From contig NZ_JXJP01000014.1 in assembly GCF_000826645.1 (NCBI RefSeq), forward strand, positions 186,001 to 250,000: DNA of 64,000 bases, written 5' to 3'. Position 1 is the stretch's first letter, and each line of letters starts with the position of its first letter. The notes under the pieces are model-generated. The model did no database searches, was not told where the DNA came from, and saw nothing but the letters and a program-made list of their open reading frames with translations. The translations under genes were made by a program, and so were the position numbers. Positions 26,581 through 35,455 of this stretch are shown one piece after another. Origin of the DNA: Psychroserpens mesophilus. Lineage in GTDB: Bacteria; Bacteroidota; Bacteroidia; Flavobacteriales; Flavobacteriaceae.

Positions 26581-27570
26581 ATGAAGAAAAAGGTACTCAT
26601 AACTGGAGCTGCTGGTTTTTTAGGTTCTCATTTGTGTGATAAGTTCTTGAAAGAAGGCTTTCATGTGACTGGAATGGACAACTTCATAACAGGAGATATT
26701 AAAAACATCAAGCATCTAAATGATAATTCAAGTTTTGAGTTTATTGAACATGATGTCACTGAGCATATTTCTATTGAGGGAGATTTGCACTATATCCTTC
26801 ATTTTGCTTCTCCTGCAAGCCCTATAGATTATCTTAAAATACCAATCCAGACACTTAAGGTAGGTTCTTTGGGAACTCATAATCTCTTGGGATTAGCAAA
26901 AGCAAAAAATGCAAGGATATTAATAGCTTCAACATCTGAAGTGTACGGAGATCCTTTAGTGCATCCACAAACTGAAGATTATTTCGGAAATGTGAACACC
27001 ATTGGGCCCAGAGGTGTATATGATGAAGCAAAACGATTTCAAGAATCTATTACCATGGCATATCATAGATTTCATGGTCTTGAAACAAGAATTGTTCGTA
27101 TATTTAATACATACGGTCCACGTATGAGACTCAATGACGGAAGAGTTATTCCTGCATTTATGGGACAAGCACTAAGAGGTGAAGATCTTACGGTTTTTGG
27201 AGATGGATCGCAAACGCGATCATTTTGCTATGTAGATGATCAAGTTGAAGGAATTTTTAAATTACTTTTTAGTGATTACGTATACCCTGTTAATATTGGT
27301 AATCCAAATGAAATTTCTATATCAGATTTTGCTGAAGAAATTATTAAGCTGACTAATACAACTCAAAAAGTTATTTACAAAGATCTACCGGTTAATGACC
27401 CAATGCAAAGAAAACCAGACATTACCTTGGCTAGAAAATTATTGCAATGGGAGCCTAAAGTGGAAAGATCAGAAGGGATGGAAATAACATTCAACTACTT
27501 CAAAGGACTAACCAAAGAGGAGTTGTACAAGAGTGAACACAGAGATTTTTCTAAACATATAAAGACATAA
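26581..27570 (+). CDS. uxs: UDP-glucuronate decarboxylase (UDP-xylose synthase)
   Basis: This SDR protein of 329 residues has [10 protein letters not shown] at the start, [11 protein letters not shown] in the sugar site, STSEVYGDP, and the YDEAKR active-site pair (Tyr and Lys three apart). It closes with [18 protein letters not shown]. The ASPASP and YDEAKR features separate UDP-xylose synthases from related epimerases. It would turn UDP-glucuronate from Ugd into UDP-xylose. Some glucuronate may still be used directly by a transferase. Confidence 0.93.
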   Translation: MKKKVLITGAAGFLGSHLCDKFLKEGFHVTGMDNFITGDIKNIKHLNDNSSFEFIEHDVTEHISIEGDLHYILHFASPASPIDYLKIPIQTLKVGSLGTHNLLGLAKAKNARILIASTSEVYGDPLVHPQTEDYFGNVNTIGPRGVYDEAKRFQESITMAYHRFHGLETRIVRIFNTYGPRMRLNDGRVIPAFMGQALRGEDLTVFGDGSQTRSFCYVDDQVEGIFKLLFSDYVYPVNIGNPNEISISDFAEEIIKLTNTTQKVIYKDLPVNDPMQRKPDITLARKLLQWEPKVERSEGMEITFNYFKGLTKEELYKSEHRDFSKHIKT

Positions 27571-27571
27571 G

Positions 27572-28930
27572 TTGAGTTTATTTAAACAAGGACGATATTC
27601 AGGATATTTAAGACCCATTTCATACTTAATCGATTTAAGTATTATAAATGGGCTCGCCATATTCTATTTCTTTAAGGATATAGATCCTAAAATGTTTATC
27701 CTATTTGTTTCAGTGTCCTGGATAATCCTTTCAATTTATTCTGGATTTTATGGTGTGTATCGATATACCAGAGAGGTAACTATTTTCTCTTTAGCCTTGA
27801 GACAAATGGTGCTTTTTACCTTAATTGTTTTTGCTTTTGCAGGATTTTATCATGACCTAGACATTTATCCTGTTACTGTTTTTAATTATGTTTTGGTGAG
27901 TTTTTTAGGTATTATATTTTTCAAATTCGCCTTGTACTATTTACTTCAAAAGTATCGGGTTTCTTTTGGTGGTAACTATAGAAAAACAGTGATTTTTGGT
28001 GTAAATAAGAAAACCCTTGCACTGGAAAATTTCTTTAATAAAAATCCCGAATATGGCTACATTCATAAGAAGACATTTAATTTTAAAGATAAAAAAGCAG
28101 CACACCTAGACAGTTGTTTTCAATACATAAAAGATGAAGCTATTGATGAGATATATTGCTCAATATCCGAACTCACTAATAGCCAGATCAATGAGGTCGC
28201 TGACTTTGCAGATAACAATTTAAAAATTCTAAAGTTTTTACCAGATAATAAAGAAATATATTCTAAAAAGTTAAAATACGAGTATTACGATTACATCCCA
28301 ATATTAACATTGAGAGATATTCCTCTTGAAGAACCAATTAATATGGTTCTTAAAAGAACTTTCGACATTGTCTTTTCTAGTTTAGTCATAATATTTTTAC
28401 TCTCTTGGCTAACGCCTTTAATCGCAATTTTAATAAAGCTAGAATCTAGAGGTCCTGTGTTTTTTAAACAGTCAAGAAACGGATTTAACTATAAAGAATT
28501 TGACTGTTATAAGTTTAGATCTATGACTCCTAACAAAGATGCACATTTGTATCAAGCAACTAGAGGTGACAATAGAATTACTAAAATTGGTAAGTTTATC
28601 CGTAAAACGAGTATAGATGAATTACCTCAATTTTTTAATGTGCTTTTCGGAGATATGTCTGTAGTTGGGCCTCGTCCTCACATGGTAAGTCATACCAATA
28701 TGTATGCAAAAAAAATAGACAAGTTTATGGTACGACATTTTGTTAAACCAGGTATTACTGGACTAGCACAAATAAGCGGATTTAGAGGCGAAGTAGAGTC
28801 TGATAAAGATATTATTGGTCGTGTCAAATATGATATCTTTTATATTGAAAACTGGTCCTTACTTTTAGACTTTAAAATTATTCTTAAAACTTTCATTAAT
28901 GCGATTAAAGGAGAAGATAAAGCTTATTAG
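27572..28930 (+). CDS. Initiating polyprenyl glycosyl-phosphotransferase (WcaJ/WbaP type)
   Basis: The gene starts with TTG at 27572, one base after the uxs stop; no ATG lies near the same point. The 452-residue protein has four N-terminal membrane helices, a nucleotide-binding-like middle part, another membrane helix (about 270-290) and a C-terminal catalytic domain with KRTFDIVFSSL, RGPVFFKQSRNG, CYKFRSM and SVVGPRPH. These match the polyisoprenyl-phosphate hexose-1-phosphate transferases that start repeat-unit synthesis on undecaprenyl phosphate. Its stop overlaps the stop of the convergent glycosyltransferase by four bases (28927-28930). Confidence 0.93.
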   Translation: MSLFKQGRYSGYLRPISYLIDLSIINGLAIFYFFKDIDPKMFILFVSVSWIILSIYSGFYGVYRYTREVTIFSLALRQMVLFTLIVFAFAGFYHDLDIYPVTVFNYVLVSFLGIIFFKFALYYLLQKYRVSFGGNYRKTVIFGVNKKTLALENFFNKNPEYGYIHKKTFNFKDKKAAHLDSCFQYIKDEAIDEIYCSISELTNSQINEVADFADNNLKILKFLPDNKEIYSKKLKYEYYDYIPILTLRDIPLEEPINMVLKRTFDIVFSSLVIIFLLSWLTPLIAILIKLESRGPVFFKQSRNGFNYKEFDCYKFRSMTPNKDAHLYQATRGDNRITKIGKFIRKTSIDELPQFFNVLFGDMSVVGPRPHMVSHTNMYAKKIDKFMVRHFVKPGITGLAQISGFRGEVESDKDIIGRVKYDIFYIENWSLLLDFKIILKTFINAIKGEDKAY

Positions 28931-30087
28931 ATAAGCTCTTTCAACTGAACAAGCTGTGTTTTGAAGTCAAATTCTTTTTTGCCATTTTCTCTAATGTTTT
29001 GACGCATTGATTTTGAAAGCATTTCACTCTCTATTGAAGAAATTACTGCATTTAGTTTTTCATAATTTCCAGCTTCGGCAACCCAACCTAATTTATGCTT
29101 TTTTATTATCATTTCGCCTTCTCCACCTCCAAAATACAACATTGGTAATCCCAATTTTGCATATTCAAAAATTTTAGAAGGCACCGAACCATAAATTCGT
29201 TTTAATAAAGGAATAATCGTAATATCATACTCTAAAAGAACAGTATGTAACTCACTTCTTGAAACCTGACCATGATAAGTAATCGGTAGTTCAGGATGAT
29301 TCGAAATATAGGTTTCAATGTTTATCTGTTCTGCTCCTGATCCATAAATATGAAACTCAACATGTTCATAATCTAATTCCTGACATAGTTTATAAATGCC
29401 TTGTGCGATACCTAATAATCCTGCGTAAACGATTTTTAAGGTTCCATTTGAAGGTTTATGATTCAATTCTGGAACTTCAAATTCTGGATAGTTGCGATAC
29501 AAAAAGGTCTTTTTATCAGATACTATTGATCTAACATGCAGCAATATTTCTTCACTTTGACCTAACACTAAATCAGCTCTTTTATAATTAAAGCGCTCAA
29601 TACGCTCAAGCATTTTATAACTAAAATTTTTCCTGAAGGCACCTAATTCTAAACCAGCTATTGGCCATAAATCACTCACATTTAAAATCAAATGTCGTTT
29701 CTTAGATTTTAGACATAGCATGCAGGTAAAGGCGACTAATAAAGGAGGCGATTGCACAATGACTGTCTTAGGAATCTTATTCCAAATAAAAAACCAGATG
29801 AGACTTAAACTATAAGATAACATGGCCATTAATCTTAATAATTTGTTTTTAGAATTACTAGCATAAATCCAAAGTCTGTGAATTATAATCCCATTCTCAG
29901 TTGAAGTATCTTTAAATTTGCCTTTATAAGCTTTAAAAATTTCACCTGTAGGATAATTAGGTAAAGGCGTTAACACCGAAACCTTAAAACCATGATCTTT
30001 AAGACCTTCAGCCAAATGAAAAATCCTGTTTGAAGCTGCACCTGTTTCAGGTGGAAAGTAGCTGGTAATGATGAGCACATTCTTCAT
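28927..30087 (-). CDS. Family 4 glycosyltransferase (WbuB-like)
   Basis: The 386-residue protein starts with VLIITSYFPPETGAASNR and PLPNYPTGEIFKAYKGK, both typical of WbuB-like GT4 enzymes, which in E. coli O-antigen loci transfer N-acetylfucosamine. A hydrophobic segment near residues 90-125 (AMLSYSLSLIWFFIW) suggests membrane association. The donor domain has PSKIFEYAKLGLPMLYFG and GGEGEMI. It forms a minus-strand pair with a CapK-like gene, overlapping it by one base, and converges on the initiating transferase gene. Confidence 0.9.
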   Translation of the reverse strand: MKNVLIITSYFPPETGAASNRIFHLAEGLKDHGFKVSVLTPLPNYPTGEIFKAYKGKFKDTSTENGIIIHRLWIYASNSKNKLLRLMAMLSYSLSLIWFFIWNKIPKTVIVQSPPLLVAFTCMLCLKSKKRHLILNVSDLWPIAGLELGAFRKNFSYKMLERIERFNYKRADLVLGQSEEILLHVRSIVSDKKTFLYRNYPEFEVPELNHKPSNGTLKIVYAGLLGIAQGIYKLCQELDYEHVEFHIYGSGAEQINIETYISNHPELPITYHGQVSRSELHTVLLEYDITIIPLLKRIYGSVPSKIFEYAKLGLPMLYFGGGEGEMIIKKHKLGWVAEAGNYEKLNAVISSIESEMLSKSMRQNIRENGKKEFDFKTQLVQLKELI

Positions 30088-31406
30088 TAAGAATCTAGTT
30101 TTATATGCGAAGTGAACTGTCTTAATTTTCCGCTTTTAGAACGCTTTAATTTTAGTTCTCTATTGAAAATAATTGTAATTCCAGGTTCTAGATAGCGTTC
30201 CATTTCTTTTTTTATAATATTCTTTTTTTCATGAGATAATTCAACATCACTGGAATAGATGATTTTAAAGGTGTCTTTCTTTAACTGCTCAATAACAAAC
30301 TCTTTTACATTTCCATCATTTTCAATTAGGGTCTTGGTGATATAATAGAAGGTTAGTCCTGCAGCCTTTTTTCCACTAGGTAAAATAGCAATATCATTTG
30401 TTCGTCCAACAAGTTTTTCAAGAATAGGAGTTTTAAATGTACTTGCTTTTGAAAGTATTCCAACATCACCAATATCGTAACGGATAAAAGGATGTGCTTT
30501 ATTATATAACGACGTAATTACAATACGGCCTTCTTCACCATTTGGTAAAGATTGATTCTTTTCATCTAAAATTTCAACGAACAAGGTTTCACTATTCACT
30601 TGCCATTCATCGTCTTTATTTTGAAACGCAATCAAGTCAAGCTCTGAGGCTCCATATTCGTTTACAATAGCAACGCCCATCTGTTTTTCAAGTAAGATTT
30701 TGTCATTGTCGAATAGCATTTCCGAAGTGACGATACAAGCCTTCAAACTTGGACAAACGCTTTTCAAAACAAGATTTTTACGGTTCAAAAATTTAGCAAA
30801 TTGTACAATGGCACTTGTATAACCATTGATGTAATCAAAAGGAATGGTTTTAAATTTCTTCAAAAGATTTTCAAAAGCCTCATCACTCATATCAAATACT
30901 GAAAATCGCAAACGGTTGCTCAACACATCTTTAAAACGTTCTTTGTAATACCCTTTTTTGTCTAATGGAATGCCATAAAAACGCGCTTGTTTTGAGCTGT
31001 TGAAATCTAATCCAAACCAGCTGAATCGATCTTGAATAACTGCCCAAGTTAAGGCGTGAGAGAATTTATCTTTAGCAAAAATAAAAGGATCTCCTGACGA
31101 ACCAGACGTTTTATTGATATAGACATTAGCTTTTGTGTAACCTTGTGATAATCGCTGCTCAAGTGGTTGCTGTAAATCTGATTTGGTCATTATAGGAACC
31201 GTATTCCAGTCGTCTAATGTAATTGATGTTCCTAATGTTTTGTAAAAAGACGTGTATTGTAAGTGATGCTGAACGATTGCTTTTCTTTTGTCTTTGACAT
31301 AATCTTCAAAAGCGGTTTTATCTGTATTCTGAATTTTTGACAAAGCAAGCTTGGCTTTATCTATCGGAAAGCCATTCATTTTTAAAGAAAAATCGAATAA
31401 TCGCAA
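30087..31406 (-). CDS. CapK/PaaK-like adenylate-forming ligase
   Basis: The 439-residue protein resembles the phenylacetate-CoA ligase (PaaK) and CapK group. It has the ATP-binding motif NKTSGSSGDPFIFAKD, VNEYGASELDL, RYDIGDVG and the hinge-region GRTNDIAILPSG. True PaaK enzymes activate aryl acids, whereas CapK homologues sit in capsule loci with no firmly known substrate that I recall. Its coupling to a glycosyltransferase (stop and start share one base) suggests it activates an acid used to decorate the glycan. That function is inferred. Confidence 0.82.
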   Translation of the reverse strand: MRLFDFSLKMNGFPIDKAKLALSKIQNTDKTAFEDYVKDKRKAIVQHHLQYTSFYKTLGTSITLDDWNTVPIMTKSDLQQPLEQRLSQGYTKANVYINKTSGSSGDPFIFAKDKFSHALTWAVIQDRFSWFGLDFNSSKQARFYGIPLDKKGYYKERFKDVLSNRLRFSVFDMSDEAFENLLKKFKTIPFDYINGYTSAIVQFAKFLNRKNLVLKSVCPSLKACIVTSEMLFDNDKILLEKQMGVAIVNEYGASELDLIAFQNKDDEWQVNSETLFVEILDEKNQSLPNGEEGRIVITSLYNKAHPFIRYDIGDVGILSKASTFKTPILEKLVGRTNDIAILPSGKKAAGLTFYYITKTLIENDGNVKEFVIEQLKKDTFKIIYSSDVELSHEKKNIIKKEMERYLEPGITIIFNRELKLKRSKSGKLRQFTSHIKLDS

Positions 31407-31441
31407 GATTGTGAACTACAGTTAAGGTTTGTGTAAAATAA

Positions 31442-31473
31442 TTGTTTTTTCAACTTAAAACCAATTATTTTTG
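31442..31473 (+). promoter_or_regulatory. Promoter of purD (TTG-N21-TATTTTTG)
   Basis: TTG at 31442-31444 and TATTTTTG at 31466-31473 are 21 bases apart, and the ATG of purD follows 17 bases after the -7 element. This marks the end of the polysaccharide locus and the start of housekeeping genes. Confidence 0.65.
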
Positions 31474-31490
31474 TGCAAACAACAAATTAC

Positions 31491-32762
31491 ATGAACATTT
31501 TAATTCTTGGCTCTGGTGGAAGAGAACACACTTTCGCTTGGAAGATAGCTCAAAGTCCGTTATGTGAAACGCTTTATGTCGCTCCTGGAAATTCAGGAAC
31601 TGCAAAAATTGCTAAAAACTTAGATATTAAGGTTACAGATTTTAATGCCATCAAAACTGCTGTCTTAGAGTACACAATTGACATGGTTGTTGTTGGGCCA
31701 GAAGATCCATTGGTTCTAGGTATTCACGATTACTTTTTAAATGATGTGCAACTTAGCCATGTGGCAGTAATCGGACCTCAAAAAGCAGCTGCAGAATTAG
31801 AAGGAAGTAAAGAATTTGCGAAGGAATTTTTATACAGACATCACATTCCTACTGCTGCATATCAAAGTTTTAATGCATCTAATGTTGAAGACGGTTATGC
31901 CTTTCTTGAAACCTTAAAACCTCCTTATGTTTTAAAAGCTGACGGATTGGCTGCTGGTAAGGGCGTTTTAATTCTGAATGATTTAAATGAAGCAAAAGCC
32001 GAACTTAAAAACATGCTGGTTGATGCTAAGTTTGGAGATGCGAGTTCTAAAGTGGTGATCGAAGAGTTTTTAGACGGAATAGAACTAAGTTGTTTTGTGT
32101 TAACCGATGGTAAGCACTATAAAATTTTGCCAACAGCCAAAGACTACAAGCGCATTGGCGAAGGCGATACAGGTTTAAATACTGGTGGAATGGGAGCTGT
32201 GTCTCCAGTGCCTTTTGCTACGGAAGCGTTTTTAAATAAAATTGAAGAACGTATTGTGAAACCAACCATTCTCGGACTTCAAAAAGACAATTTACCATAT
32301 AAAGGGTTTGTATTCATCGGATTGATAAAAGTAGGCGATGACCCAAAAGTCATTGAGTATAATGTTAGAATGGGAGATCCTGAAACCGAAGTGGTTTTAC
32401 CAAGATTGAAAACAGATTTAGTTGAAATTTTTAAAGCAATTTCTGAAGAACGTCTTGATGAAATTAATTTGGAGATAGATGACAGAGCTGCAACTACTGT
32501 CATGTTGGTTTCTGGAGGTTATCCTGAAGCTTATGAAAAAGGAAAAGCAATATCTGGTTTAGAAAACATAAAAGATTCTCTGGTGTTTCATGCTGGAGCA
32601 ACTATAAAAGCGAATCAGGTTGTGACTTCTGGTGGTCGTGTTATGGCGATTACGTCTTATGGTAATACGTATGAAGAAGCCATAAAAAAATCGTATCAAA
32701 ATATAAATCAATTACATTTTGATAAGATGTATTATCGTAAGGATATCGGATTCGATTTATAA
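31491..32762 (+). CDS. purD: Phosphoribosylamine-glycine ligase
   Basis: PurD joins phosphoribosylamine and glycine with ATP in purine synthesis. The ATG at 31491 gives MNILILGSGGREHTFAWKI, the standard N-terminus, and a -7 element lies just upstream; an in-frame TTG six codons earlier falls within that element. The ATP-grasp landmarks VLKADGLAAGKGVLIL, NTGGMGAVSPVPF and EYNVRMGDPETEVVLPRL are intact. The 423-residue length is normal. Its stop region overlaps the convergent DUF6341 gene by 6 bases. Confidence 0.97.
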   Translation: MNILILGSGGREHTFAWKIAQSPLCETLYVAPGNSGTAKIAKNLDIKVTDFNAIKTAVLEYTIDMVVVGPEDPLVLGIHDYFLNDVQLSHVAVIGPQKAAAELEGSKEFAKEFLYRHHIPTAAYQSFNASNVEDGYAFLETLKPPYVLKADGLAAGKGVLILNDLNEAKAELKNMLVDAKFGDASSKVVIEEFLDGIELSCFVLTDGKHYKILPTAKDYKRIGEGDTGLNTGGMGAVSPVPFATEAFLNKIEERIVKPTILGLQKDNLPYKGFVFIGLIKVGDDPKVIEYNVRMGDPETEVVLPRLKTDLVEIFKAISEERLDEINLEIDDRAATTVMLVSGGYPEAYEKGKAISGLENIKDSLVFHAGATIKANQVVTSGGRVMAITSYGNTYEEAIKKSYQNINQLHFDKMYYRKDIGFDL

Positions 32763-32984
32763 ATAAGAATGCGATGTGATGCTCTTATCTTCTTCACCGT
32801 TTGCATTGTATTTTTTCAATTCAAGCATCCAGTAGGTAAAGGCCACTAAGCCAATGATAATAAATATCCAGGATATAAAATTTGCAGACCACCAATTTTC
32901 TAATTCTAGTGCTCTTAAAGCATCAAATGGAGCAAATAAAACGTTTACAAATAAATCCTCTATAGCGTAAAAAAAGTCTTTCAT
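32757..32984 (-). CDS. Small membrane protein, DUF6341-like
   Basis: This 75-residue protein has one clear membrane helix (about 35-55, SWIFIIIGLVAFTYWML) after the acidic, aromatic start FFYAIEDLFVNVLF and ends in EEDKSITSHSYL. I recognise it as a small conserved flavobacterial family (DUF6341, from memory). Function is unknown. A -7 element lies 48 bases upstream on the minus strand. Homologues have sometimes been labelled uracil phosphoribosyltransferase, which is wrong, as the real upp gene is nearby at 34023-34682. Confidence 0.8.
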   Translation of the reverse strand: MKDFFYAIEDLFVNVLFAPFDALRALELENWWSANFISWIFIIIGLVAFTYWMLELKKYNANGEEDKSITSHSYL

Positions 32985-33032
32985 TAGTCTAAAATTAATT
33001 CTGTTGTAGGTTTAAATTATATCTTTACAGTA

Positions 33033-33040
33033 CAAAATTA
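33033..33040 (-). promoter_or_regulatory. -7 element of the DUF6341-like gene
   Basis: The minus strand reads TAATTTTG here, 48 bases before the ATG at 32984, matching TAnnTTTG. Confidence 0.45.
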
Positions 33041-33110
33041 CGTTTTTTCAAATTAAAATTGAAAAAAACTGTAAATATTAGTAGTGTCTTTTTACTTTTT
33101 AACTTAATTA

Positions 33111-34034
33111 ATGATATCTAATTTTTTTAGCCAGTCAAAACCCATAAACTTTGTAGTAGTAAGCGTGATGCTGCTAATAATATTTAGTATTACAAAGTAT
33201 GTGACGCTTGATATCGAACTAAATACGTTTTCAATTGTTAAGCAAATCCTTTTTTTTGCAGTGTGTTTATTTTCGGTCTTTGTGTTGGATTTTCTGGTGA
33301 ATAAAAATAATCTCACAAAAAAAAACAGTTATAAAATCTTATTGTTTGTATTGTTTATTGCAGTATTGCCAGAAACCTTACTCAATTCTAAAACGTTAAT
33401 TGCCAACCTTTTTATACTTTTTGCATTACGACGAATCATTAGTTTAAGATCAAAAAAAGACGTAAAAAAGAAACTATTTGATGCTGCTTTCTGGATCACA
33501 ATAGCCTCATTATTATACTTCTGGTCGTTATTATTTTTTATATTAATTATTGCAGCACTAATTGTATATGTGATTACTGATGTCAAAAACTGGTTAATTC
33601 CAGTATTAGGTATTTTAACTGTAGCTATTATTAGTGCATCAATAATGATTATTTTAAATGTAGATATCTATAATTTCTTTAATGAGCTAATAGACATAAG
33701 TTTCGATTTTAGTTCACTTAATTCAAAACGAATTATCATTGGAGCCACAATTTTATTGTCTTTTGGTATATGGTCGCTGTTTTATTACCTCAAAAATTTG
33801 AAGTCTAAAACCAAAAGCTCTAGGCCTTCATTTTCACTCATTGTCATTGCAGCAATTATTGCAATTTCTATAGTTATTATTGCTCCTGTAAAAAATGGCA
33901 GTGAATTTATTTTTCTATTTGCGCCATTAGCTATTATTATGACGAACTATCTGGAAGTTATCTCTGAAAAATGGTTTAAAGAAAGCTTGCTTTGGGTTCT
34001 TATTTTAACACCAGTAATCACATTACTGTTGTAG
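33111..34034 (+). CDS. Multi-pass membrane protein, DUF6427-like
   Basis: The 307-residue protein is very hydrophobic, with about 8-9 predicted membrane helices and short loops such as LRSKKDVKKK and KNLKSKTKSSRPS. I recognise it as a family restricted to Bacteroidota (DUF6427, from memory). There is no catalytic motif. It diverges from the DUF6341-like gene and its end overlaps the convergent upp gene by 12 bases. Conserved placement next to purD and upp is typical in this group as I remember it, but the function is not known. Confidence 0.78.
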   Translation: MISNFFSQSKPINFVVVSVMLLIIFSITKYVTLDIELNTFSIVKQILFFAVCLFSVFVLDFLVNKNNLTKKNSYKILLFVLFIAVLPETLLNSKTLIANLFILFALRRIISLRSKKDVKKKLFDAAFWITIASLLYFWSLLFFILIIAALIVYVITDVKNWLIPVLGILTVAIISASIMIILNVDIYNFFNELIDISFDFSSLNSKRIIIGATILLSFGIWSLFYYLKNLKSKTKSSRPSFSLIVIAAIIAISIVIIAPVKNGSEFIFLFAPLAIIMTNYLEVISEKWFKESLLWVLILTPVITLLL

Positions 34035-34682
34035 CTTTTTACCAAACGCTAAATCACCAGCATCTCCAAGGCCTGGAATGATATATCCTTTATCATTTAA
34101 TTGTTCATCAATGGTTGCTATCCATAAATGCGAATCACTATTAAAATGTGAAGCTACAAAATCGACACCAGCTTGAGCACCAATAACGCTGATTAAATGG
34201 ATTTCTTTAGGCGTTCCAAAAGGTTTTAATGCTTCAAAAGTTGCCACCATAGATTGTCCGGTTGCAAGCATAGGATCAGCAAGGATTAAGGTTTTTCCGT
34301 TTAAATCCGGACACGCAAGATACTCTACAATAATTTCAAAAGTTTCAGGATTGTGTTTATGATGTCTGTATGCTGAAATAAACGCGTTTTCCGCATCATC
34401 AAAATAATTAAGTAAACCGTTGTGAAGTGGCACACCTGCTCTTAAAATAGAACACAAAACAATATCATTTTGATAAATATCTGTTGGTTTTTCACCTAGA
34501 GGCGTTTGAATGGTTTTAGACTTAAACGCTAGAGTTTTACTCATTTCATAACCTAAAACTTCACCTATACGTTCTATGTTTCGTCTGAAACGCATTCGGT
34601 CTTGCTGAATCGTAACATCTCTTATTTCAGCGATAAAGGAATTTAAAATAGAATTTTCTTCAGATAGATTATGAATATGCAT
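34023..34682 (-). CDS. upp: Uracil phosphoribosyltransferase
   Basis: The enzyme makes UMP from uracil and PRPP in pyrimidine salvage. The 219-residue protein has the PRPP-binding motif ILADPMLATGQSM and the uracil-site end KGYIIPGLGDAGDLAFG. Length fits the family. The gene converges on the DUF6427-like gene with a 12-base overlap and diverges from the DUF4254 gene across a 71-base gap. Confidence 0.96.
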   Translation of the reverse strand: MHIHNLSEENSILNSFIAEIRDVTIQQDRMRFRRNIERIGEVLGYEMSKTLAFKSKTIQTPLGEKPTDIYQNDIVLCSILRAGVPLHNGLLNYFDDAENAFISAYRHHKHNPETFEIIVEYLACPDLNGKTLILADPMLATGQSMVATFEALKPFGTPKEIHLISVIGAQAGVDFVASHFNSDSHLWIATIDEQLNDKGYIIPGLGDAGDLAFGKKLQQ

Positions 34683-34726
34683 AGTGTGTTGTAACTTTTT
34701 TGGAAGCTAAAGTTAATAATTACTTC

Positions 34727-34734
34727 TATATTTG
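34727..34734 (+). promoter_or_regulatory. -7 element of the DUF4254 gene (TATATTTG)
   Basis: TATATTTG lies 19 bases before the ATG at 34754, with a possible -33 TTG at 34700-34702 (24-base spacer). This supports the ATG at 34754 as the start, since an in-frame TTG at 34700 would lie upstream of the transcript. Confidence 0.6.
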
Positions 34735-34753
34735 CACTTTAAATTCAAAGATT

Positions 34754-35362
34754 ATGTTTTCAGAAAAAGCAAATAAAATATTTCAGGAGGTTATTAAAAA
34801 ATACCATGTCGTTAATACTGTTGACCAACCGTTTACGAATGTATATGACAAAGATTCTAACTTGTTAGAGCATTTATTATACAGAAAATGTTGGATAGAT
34901 ACGGTTCAATGGCATTATGAAGATATCATTCGCGATCCTCAAATTGATCCTGTGGCTGCTTTAAAATTGAAACGTCAAATTGATGCTTCAAATCAAGACA
35001 GAACAGATATGGTTGAATTTATTGACAGCTATTTCCTTGAAAAATATAAAAATGTAACTGCAAAGCCTGGCGCAACTATCAATACCGAAAGTCCCGCTTG
35101 GGGAATTGATAGATTATCTATTTTAGCACTTAAAGTATATCATATGGAAGAAGAAGCAACTCGTGAAGATGCTTCAGAAGCTCATAAAGCTGCTTGTCAG
35201 AAAAAATTAGACGTATTACTTGAACAGCGTGTCGATTTATCAACTGCTATTGATACACTTTTAGACGACATAAGTAAAGGTGATAAGTATATGAAAGTGT
35301 ACAAGCAAATGAAAATGTACAACGACGACGAGTTGAATCCTGTACTACGTTCGCAAAAATAA
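34754..35362 (+). CDS. DUF4254 domain protein
   Basis: The product has 202 residues, is soluble and largely helical, rich in charged residues, and has no signal peptide. Landmarks include LLEHLLYRKCWIDTVQWHYE and WGIDRLSILALKVYHME, by which I recognise DUF4254. The function is unknown; the gene commonly precedes an ADP-heptose:LPS heptosyltransferase-like gene in Bacteroidota as I recall, and here a family 9 glycosyltransferase follows after a 93-base gap. A link to lipopolysaccharide core synthesis is therefore possible. Confidence 0.83.
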   Translation: MFSEKANKIFQEVIKKYHVVNTVDQPFTNVYDKDSNLLEHLLYRKCWIDTVQWHYEDIIRDPQIDPVAALKLKRQIDASNQDRTDMVEFIDSYFLEKYKNVTAKPGATINTESPAWGIDRLSILALKVYHMEEEATREDASEAHKAACQKKLDVLLEQRVDLSTAIDTLLDDISKGDKYMKVYKQMKMYNDDELNPVLRSQK

Positions 35363-35373
35363 ATTACTTAATT

Positions 35374-35443
35374 GTCAGTCTGAGCGCAGTCGAAGACTAT
35401 TTGGTAAAATGCTCAAAAGCACTTCGACTGCGCTCAGTGTGAC
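35374..35443. repeat. Near-perfect 22-bp inverted repeat (dispersed palindrome family)
   Basis: The left arm 35374-35395 and right arm 35422-35443 match as reverse complements at 20 of 22 positions around a 26-base loop. Both arms carry the TCTGAGCGCAGTCGAAG-type core seen in single copies further right in the window. It fills the gap before the family 9 glycosyltransferase gene and could fold in the transcript. Confidence 0.85.
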
Positions 35444-35455
35444 GAGAGTTATAAC

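Noticed and set aside
5895-31406. Genomic island inserted at a tRNA with integrase
   Set aside because: I found no tRNA gene, integrase, transposase or direct repeats at the ends of the polysaccharide locus, so horizontal gain is not supported by the window itself.
32757-32984. Uracil phosphoribosyltransferase label for the small membrane protein
   Set aside because: The protein has 75 residues and one membrane helix with no PRPP motif. The real upp gene lies at 34023-34682.
35374-35443. CRISPR repeat unit
   Set aside because: The two arms are inverted, not direct, copies and no regular spacers follow.
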